Part shown: in pieces, positions 59,184 to 64,000 of the stretch
Numbering within the stretch: position 1 is the first letter of the stretch
How the letters are laid out: each line of letters starts with the position of its first letter
Assembly (NCBI GenBank): GCA_026874595.1
Contig: CM049319.1
Span: 40,057,473-40,121,472, forward strand
Source of the DNA: Sipunculus nudus
Taxonomy: Eukaryota > Annelida > Sipuncula > Golfingiida > Sipunculidae
Direction of reading: 5' to 3'
Length of the DNA stretch: 64,000 nt
The notes under the pieces: model-generated
Seen by the model: the letters and a program-made list of their open reading frames with translations, nothing else
Database searches by the model: none
What the model was told of the DNA's origin: nothing
Program-made: the position numbers and the translations under genes

Positions 59184-59332
59184 GCTCCGTCTGGTGTCTA
59201 GACAATGTGTCTAGACGTCTAGACACAGCGTCTAGACACAGAATGCCCAGATAAGAACTATTGGAACTTTATCTTTTAACTGTTTGAAAAAACTTGGTTT
59301 GCATTTTTTGCGCATCTGTGAGCTTATTTGAA
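59184..59332. repeat. Cluster of TCTAGAC palindromes
   Basis: Within 59194-59243 the motif tctagac occurs four times, including GTGTCTAGACGTCTAGACAC, an exact 20-bp palindrome at about 59208-59227. The remainder is unassigned. Confidence 0.7.
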
Positions 59333-60062
59333 ATTCAGGATTATGATCGGGTCACATGTGAACTGCTGCGCCCTCATTTTGAGTTGACCTCTGACCTTTT
59401 CTCTGTGTCCATTGTGCGTCTGTTTCCACACATAAAACCAAATATCTCGGGAACTGTTTGACCAATCAGGCTAAAAATTTTGCACAAATGTAGCCCTTGG
59501 ATAGCTTTATAACATACACTAAAAATGGTGGCGCCATCTATTAATCTGCCTTGGGATAAAATCACTCATATCTCTGCATTGGTTGGACTTAGCCACCTGA
59601 TATTTTGCATGTGTATACATCCTGGATAGCTTTCTTGATTTTATAACAGGTGGCGCCACCTACATTCATGTTAACGCTGCAGACATTAAAGCTCATATCT
59701 CGGGAACCGTCTGACCGATTGGGCCAAAATTTTGCATGTCTATAGATAGCTTTACATCAAACACAAAACTGGTGGCGCCTCCTGTGTCCATTTTTGCACA
59801 GCGTCCGTCTGTTTGTCTGCCATGGGATAAAATCATTCATATCTCGGCAGTGGTTTAACATATCTGCCTAAAGTTTTGCAGGTCTATACAACTTGGATAG
59901 CTTTCTGGATTTTGTGGCAGGTGGCTCAACCTTCATACACATTTCTGCTGCAGACATCCATGCAACACACCACACTCTGTTTCTCCTTGCCACTCAATCC
60001 ATGCCTCACTTCACCCGTCCCACTCTGATACACAAGTCGCTTGTTGGCTACCCTTATTCTAG
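59333..60062 (+). mobile_element. Family-B element, 5' truncated, CTAG 3' end
   Basis: From ggtcacatgtgaactgctgc on it follows 54908-55955. Cores have GGTGGCGCCA(C/T)C sites near 59527, 59650 and 59771. The end is AAGTCGCTTGTTGGCTACCC, then TTATTCTAG at 60062 followed by TTTT. Confidence 0.78.
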
Positions 60063-60689
60063 TTTTAAAATGTCCTAGTCCGAAACATGCTGGTCAGAAA
60101 AGTCCATTTTGCTGAAATCATAATGACTAAGTTAGATATGCAGGACATGAGAGGATCAATATAAAATTTAAAAAATAAACCTCCATTCATACTTCCAAAC
60201 TTTGCACAGGTTTGCATTAGGCTTGTAGGCCTTGTTTGTTGTGTGCACTCATGCCACAATTTCAGCAGTGATGTTCGTGTAATTATTTGTTGTTCAAAAT
60301 GTTTAGTACTTGCTTTGTTTATATACATGTTACACATGTACATGAAAAGTAAGGGTCCAGCATTGAAGCATTATACCTGGTGTACATCCCATGGCACAGG
60401 TTTGCATTAGGCCTGTAGGCCTTGTTTTTTTTAGACCTTCAGAGATGTGGTTGTCCATTAACAGGGCACAAATTGTAACCATTGCACCTAGAATCTTCTA
60501 ACGTGACATCCAGGGAGGTACATCAAAAATCTCCTTGGAAACCTGAACTTAGGTTTCTGTTACCCATATCCTTCAAGCTGTGCTTCAGTTGAATTGGGAT
60601 ATCACCTATAAAATTTGGTATTCAGTAATAAAATTCATTTTGTGGATGTCTTCCAAGACAGCTGAGGGTCATGACCCATGGGTCACTTG
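60063..60689 (+). mobile_element. Stacked element 3' ends and a single-core family-A piece
   Basis: Two GCATTAGGCCTGTAGGCCTTG-type termini lie near 60210-60231 and 60404-60425. A single core follows (anchor gcacaaattgtaaccattgc at 60466), ending GACAGCTGAGGGTCATGACC, then CATGGGTCACTTG at 60689. Confidence 0.7.
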
Positions 60690-62837
60690 TTCTTTCACAT
60701 GACTGTTGTTGCCACCTACAATGGTTTTTGCACAGTGTATTTCCCTGCTTATTTTTCAGGAGGGTTTTGATCTATCAGCCTGAAATTTTGCATGTATAAA
60801 CATCTTAGATAGCTTTGTCTACTGAAAAAGTAATGGCGCCATCTACAATTCTTTTTTAGCCCTTAGGCTCCTTGGCTATTGTCGTCACCCAGGCTGTCTG
60901 TCTGTTTGCCGTCTGTCTGGCAACCATTTACTTTTACCTTGTGAGTGGGATATCTCTTAAAGGATTCATCTTTGGTGAAGATGTATATAGACAAAATCTT
61001 GGTCAAGTTTCTACTTTTAAGAGCTGATTATAGATAAATAATTAGAAGCTTATTTCTCAGGAACCATTGGGTGGATTTCACAAAACTTCCTATGATCATT
61101 GGGACTGATGGTCTGTACCTGCTGCACAAGTGAGCAGGATATCTCTTAAAGGATTCATCCTAGGAATTTTATTTCTTTGGTGAAGATATATATCTACCAA
61201 ATCACAGTCCTATTCGAAAATTGGTGACCTTGACACATATCTTTAAGTTTTAGAGCTGATTATAGAAAAATACTTAGAAGCTTATTTCTCAGGAACCATT
61301 GGGTGGATTTTTACAAAACTTCCTATGATCATTGGGACTGATGGTCTGTACCTGCTGCACAAGTGAGCGGGATATCTCTAAAAGGATTCATCGTAGAAAT
61401 TTTATTTGTTTGGTGAAGATATATATCGACTTATCTCAGTCCAGTTCGAAAATGGGTGACCTTGACATATTTTTCTAAGTTTTAGAGTTGAATATAGAAA
61501 ATACTAGGAAGCTTATTTCTCAGGAACCATTGGGTGTATTTTCACAAAACTTACTATGATCATTGGGAGTGATGGTCTGTACCTGCTGTACAAGTTTAGG
61601 GGCGCCACCTACAATTTCTGATTGCAGATTATCTACAGTAATAGATTATCTTTGCTGAAAAAAGGGTATTTAACTTTGATCTGTAGTTGGAACCTTGTGT
61701 AAATTGATCCTTTTAGCTGTTCCTTTTGGTTCTTTATAGTAGATATGTCGTCATTTTGTAAAGATTACATGAGAAAGGGCAGAATTTTGAGCAATGGCAA
61801 CATTTTCATTTCCTACTGCTTTCTACTTTTACAGACACTTTATCTTGTTAGATTTACTATTGTGCTTTATCAATGATACCAGATTGTTGATGTTCACACT
61901 GTCACCGTCAGTGGCGGCGTCCATCAACTGTGTCATTTCTTGTGAATGTGATTAACTTTTGAATGACCATACATTTGTTCGAGAAATTTGAAATTCAAAT
62001 AGTTTTCACTAGTATCTGGGGAGAATTTGAAAATTGGTGACCTTGACCTTCATCATCAAGGTCAAATAGGCCAAAATAGAAATTTGTTGTGAACCTCATA
62101 ACTTGAAGTATCACATATTTTCTCCTCAAATTTAAAGTACTAATTGTTTCAACAAGTGCTTTGACAAATTTAAAAAAATGGTGACCTTGACCTGGATCTT
62201 CAAAGTCAAATCAGCAAGAATATATAAATTATTTATTAACACTACAACTTTTGAACCCCTCAGTATTTTTTCGTGAAATGCGACTCATGAAATGTTTCTT
62301 CCAAAATCTAAGAAGTGCTAAAAACCAGTGGCTTTGACCTTCATCTTCAAGGTCAAATCAGCAGAAATATAAATATTTTGTTTACACTATCACTTTTGAA
62401 CCACTCATTATATTTCTTTAAATTTGATATGTGAAATGTTTCTTTGAAAATCTGGGAAGTGTTCGGGTACCAGTGACCTTAACCGTCATCTTTAAGGTCA
62501 AATCAGCCATAATGGAAATTATTTGTGAATGCAGTGACTTTTGAAATAGTCCTCAAATCTTAGGATGAGAGGCCGATAGGGAGGAGAAACAAGAACTGTT
62601 TTTGTATTGCAGTCTAGTTAGAAAATTAGTTTGAATAGTTCTTCCATTGGTATAGTTGTCAGGATGTACATTCGACCTAGGAATGATCACTGTTTATGTC
62701 CATTTAGAACTAAAGACCGCATATCTTCAGAATATTGATATTTAAATTTTATACCATATAATGTCAAATTTTGCTTGAATCACATATAAAGGGTTAAAAG
62801 AGTGTATCAATATGTAATTTTCACAATTTTTTTTCAG
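60690..62837. repeat. Intron with two further tandem-core blocks
   Basis: Block one (about 60950-61620) has three units of about 231 bp with gaagcttatttctcaggaac (61046, 61277, 61508). Block two (about 62030-62560) has four units of about 145 bp with ggtgaccttgaccttcatc followed by the inverted caaggtcaaat. Neither has a terminus I can define. From 62600 to 62837 the intron is AT-rich, with a strong pyrimidine tract at its end. Confidence 0.6.
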
Positions 62838-62935
62838 ATAATTATCCTGGGAGTTACAACAAATGAGAGGCTAAACTTTCCACGCTACAAACACTTCCAT
62901 ACAGTAAAACCAGGAAAATTCAAGAGCCCTTTCCA
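62838..62935 (+). CDS. ZDHHC17: ZDHHC17/HIP14-like, exon with TTxE motif
   Basis: It encodes IIILG-type hydrophobic end of membrane segment 6 (read IIILGVTTNERLNFPRYKHF, with the first I from ATA), then HTVKPGKFKSPFQ. TTNE is the TTxE motif conserved downstream of the last membrane segment in DHHC enzymes; the Thr and Glu help position the active site. The RYKHF and SPF blocks are family-like. The acceptor is ttttttttcAG|ATA and the donor CCA|GTAAGT, ending with two bases of a codon. The remaining C-terminal exon, expected to encode roughly 50-60 residues in this family, is not in the window. Confidence 0.94.
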
Positions 62936-64000
62936 GTAAGTATTTTTTAGGTATATTACAAATTATAGCTTGAAATTTACAGCTAGAGGTGTGATCTTTT
63001 GTTTCAACACTGAGGGTTGAATATTGGGAAAGTTGTGAATATTGTTTATCAGCCCAGAGATTGCAATCAATCAACAATAAAACATGAGTTTACAGTGTCT
63101 GTCTATCATCCACTGGCTTGTCAGTGCTTGGATACACTCGTATTTTGTAGACCTTTAAATGAAGCAGTCTGGCTGTCAACGGGCACCAACCGGAACTGTC
63201 AGTCCTAAAACTTCTAACTGTACATCGAGGGAGTTTCTTGGAAAATATCCTTAAATACCTAAAATTAGGTCATGGTGACTTATATTTTATGAACCACAGG
63301 CTAAAAACATGATTTTGAGCACCAGGAACGTCAGATGGGCGCAAATTGTATCTGCTAGCACTATAATCTCCTAAAGTGAAGTCCAGGGCAACTTCCAGGG
63401 AGGTTCTGGGCAAATTTTCTTGGAAAACTGAAACTAGGTCAAGATGGCCAATATTCTGTGAGTGACCGGCCAAAAACATGATTTTGAGCATCCGTACTGT
63501 CAGGCTGGCACAATTGTAGCCCCAGAGTCTTCTTACATAACATCCAGGGAAGTCTTGGACAAATCACCATGGAAACCTGAAATGAGGTCATGGTAACCCA
63601 TATTCTGCAAGCTGCTGGCCAAAAACATGATTTTAAGAATCCAGACAGTCAGATCTTGAAGTCATGACTTTCTACCTAGTTTTAAAGACTGCTTCACAAA
63701 AATTTTTAACCAGATCATAACATCAGTAATTAAAACATTCATCACCTGTATGTCAAATTCAGCTGAGCATCATGACCCCTGGGTCACTTGTTTATTTATA
63801 TCAGACTTTTGGTGTTCCGTATATCTTCTTAAATTTTCACCAAATTATGTCTCCCCTCTGATGGGGGAAGCCATTGTGTTTGGTCTGTCATCATTGGTGT
63901 CATTTCTCAACATATTTTCATGAAATTTGAAATTTAAATTGTTTCTACAAAAATCTTGGATGAGATTGAAAACTGTTGACCTTTAACTGAAAAATCAAAT
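62936..64000 (+). mobile_element. Intron with a related element of three 170-bp cores, ending 63790
   Basis: From about 63130 three cores of about 170 bp share ggccaaaaacatgattttga, tcttggaaaactgaaactag and cagggagg. The end is ATTCAGCTGAGCATCATGAC, then CCCTGGGTCACTTG at 63790 followed by TTTA. After that only unassigned sequence with gttgaccttt. No exon seen after 62935. Confidence 0.65.

Noticed and set aside
1-64000. tRNA, rRNA or snRNA genes
   Set aside because: No B-box-like or snRNA-like conserved sequence was found by eye on either strand; a covariance search was not possible here.

Overview
The window is animal nuclear DNA and looks like a lophotrochozoan, most likely a bivalve mollusc. 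The grounds are one intron-rich vertebrate-like gene on the + strand, an AT-rich background, and dense interspersed repeats carrying motifs such as GACCTTGACCTT, GGTGGCGCCACC and TGACCCATGGGTCA, which I associate with mollusc genomes. The species call is inference.

The only gene I can assign firmly is an internal part of a ZDHHC17 (HIP14)-type S-palmitoyltransferase. Nine coding exons lie on the + strand: 6401-6563, 6953-7078, 17413-17552, 25245-25345, 30337-30461, 32819-32975, 43343-43426, 51232-51389 and 62838-62935. Their phases match across every junction and sum to 1,152 bp (384 codons). In order they encode the last ankyrin repeat, four membrane segments, a DPG motif, the cysteine-rich domain with an intact DHHC, two more membrane segments and a TTxE motif. 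The first ankyrin repeats lie upstream of the window and the C-terminal tail lies downstream. Coding sequence is under 2% of the window, with introns of 0.4 to 11.4 kb.

The introns are packed with nested non-autonomous transposons. Family A begins with an AGCTCAGCTGACT hairpin and ends with a TGACCCATGGGTCA-like palindrome followed by CTTG or CTAG and T's. Its best copies are 9841-12299, 18317-20921, 39968-40603, 44714-47236, 48707-50325 and 51720-53599. Family B starts GTATCC and ends with a hairpin followed by CTAG and T's; copies are 16210-17233, 54791-55955 and 59333-60062, with a degraded one at 26510-27958. Both look like Helitron/Helentron-type rolling-circle elements: hairpin 3' ends, T-rich target, no long target duplication, internal tandem core repeats. 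Every recognisable copy lies in the same orientation as the gene. The B copy at 54791-55955 has an empty site elsewhere in the window, which fixes its ends to within 2 bp.

Other mobile DNA: an 812-bp hAT-like element at 58364-59175 with an exact 8-bp target duplication; a 1,991-bp element at 22410-24400 with 25-bp perfect terminal inverted repeats and TA flanks, plus an older copy split between 7109-8265 and 15928-16077; a 394-bp insert of unknown origin at 56150-56543 between imperfect 12-13-bp direct repeats; and a 151-bp near-perfect hairpin at 2432-2582.

Minisatellites are prominent. Two arrays of about 2 kb (46-bp units at 27959-30250, 38-bp units at 30583-32336) enclose the 125-bp exon 30337-30461. 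A 33-bp array at 50796-51165 sits just upstream of exon 51232-51389 and appears to have grown out of a family-A 3' end. I found no tRNA, rRNA, CRISPR or prokaryote-type features, and no transposase, Rep/helicase or reverse transcriptase ORF.
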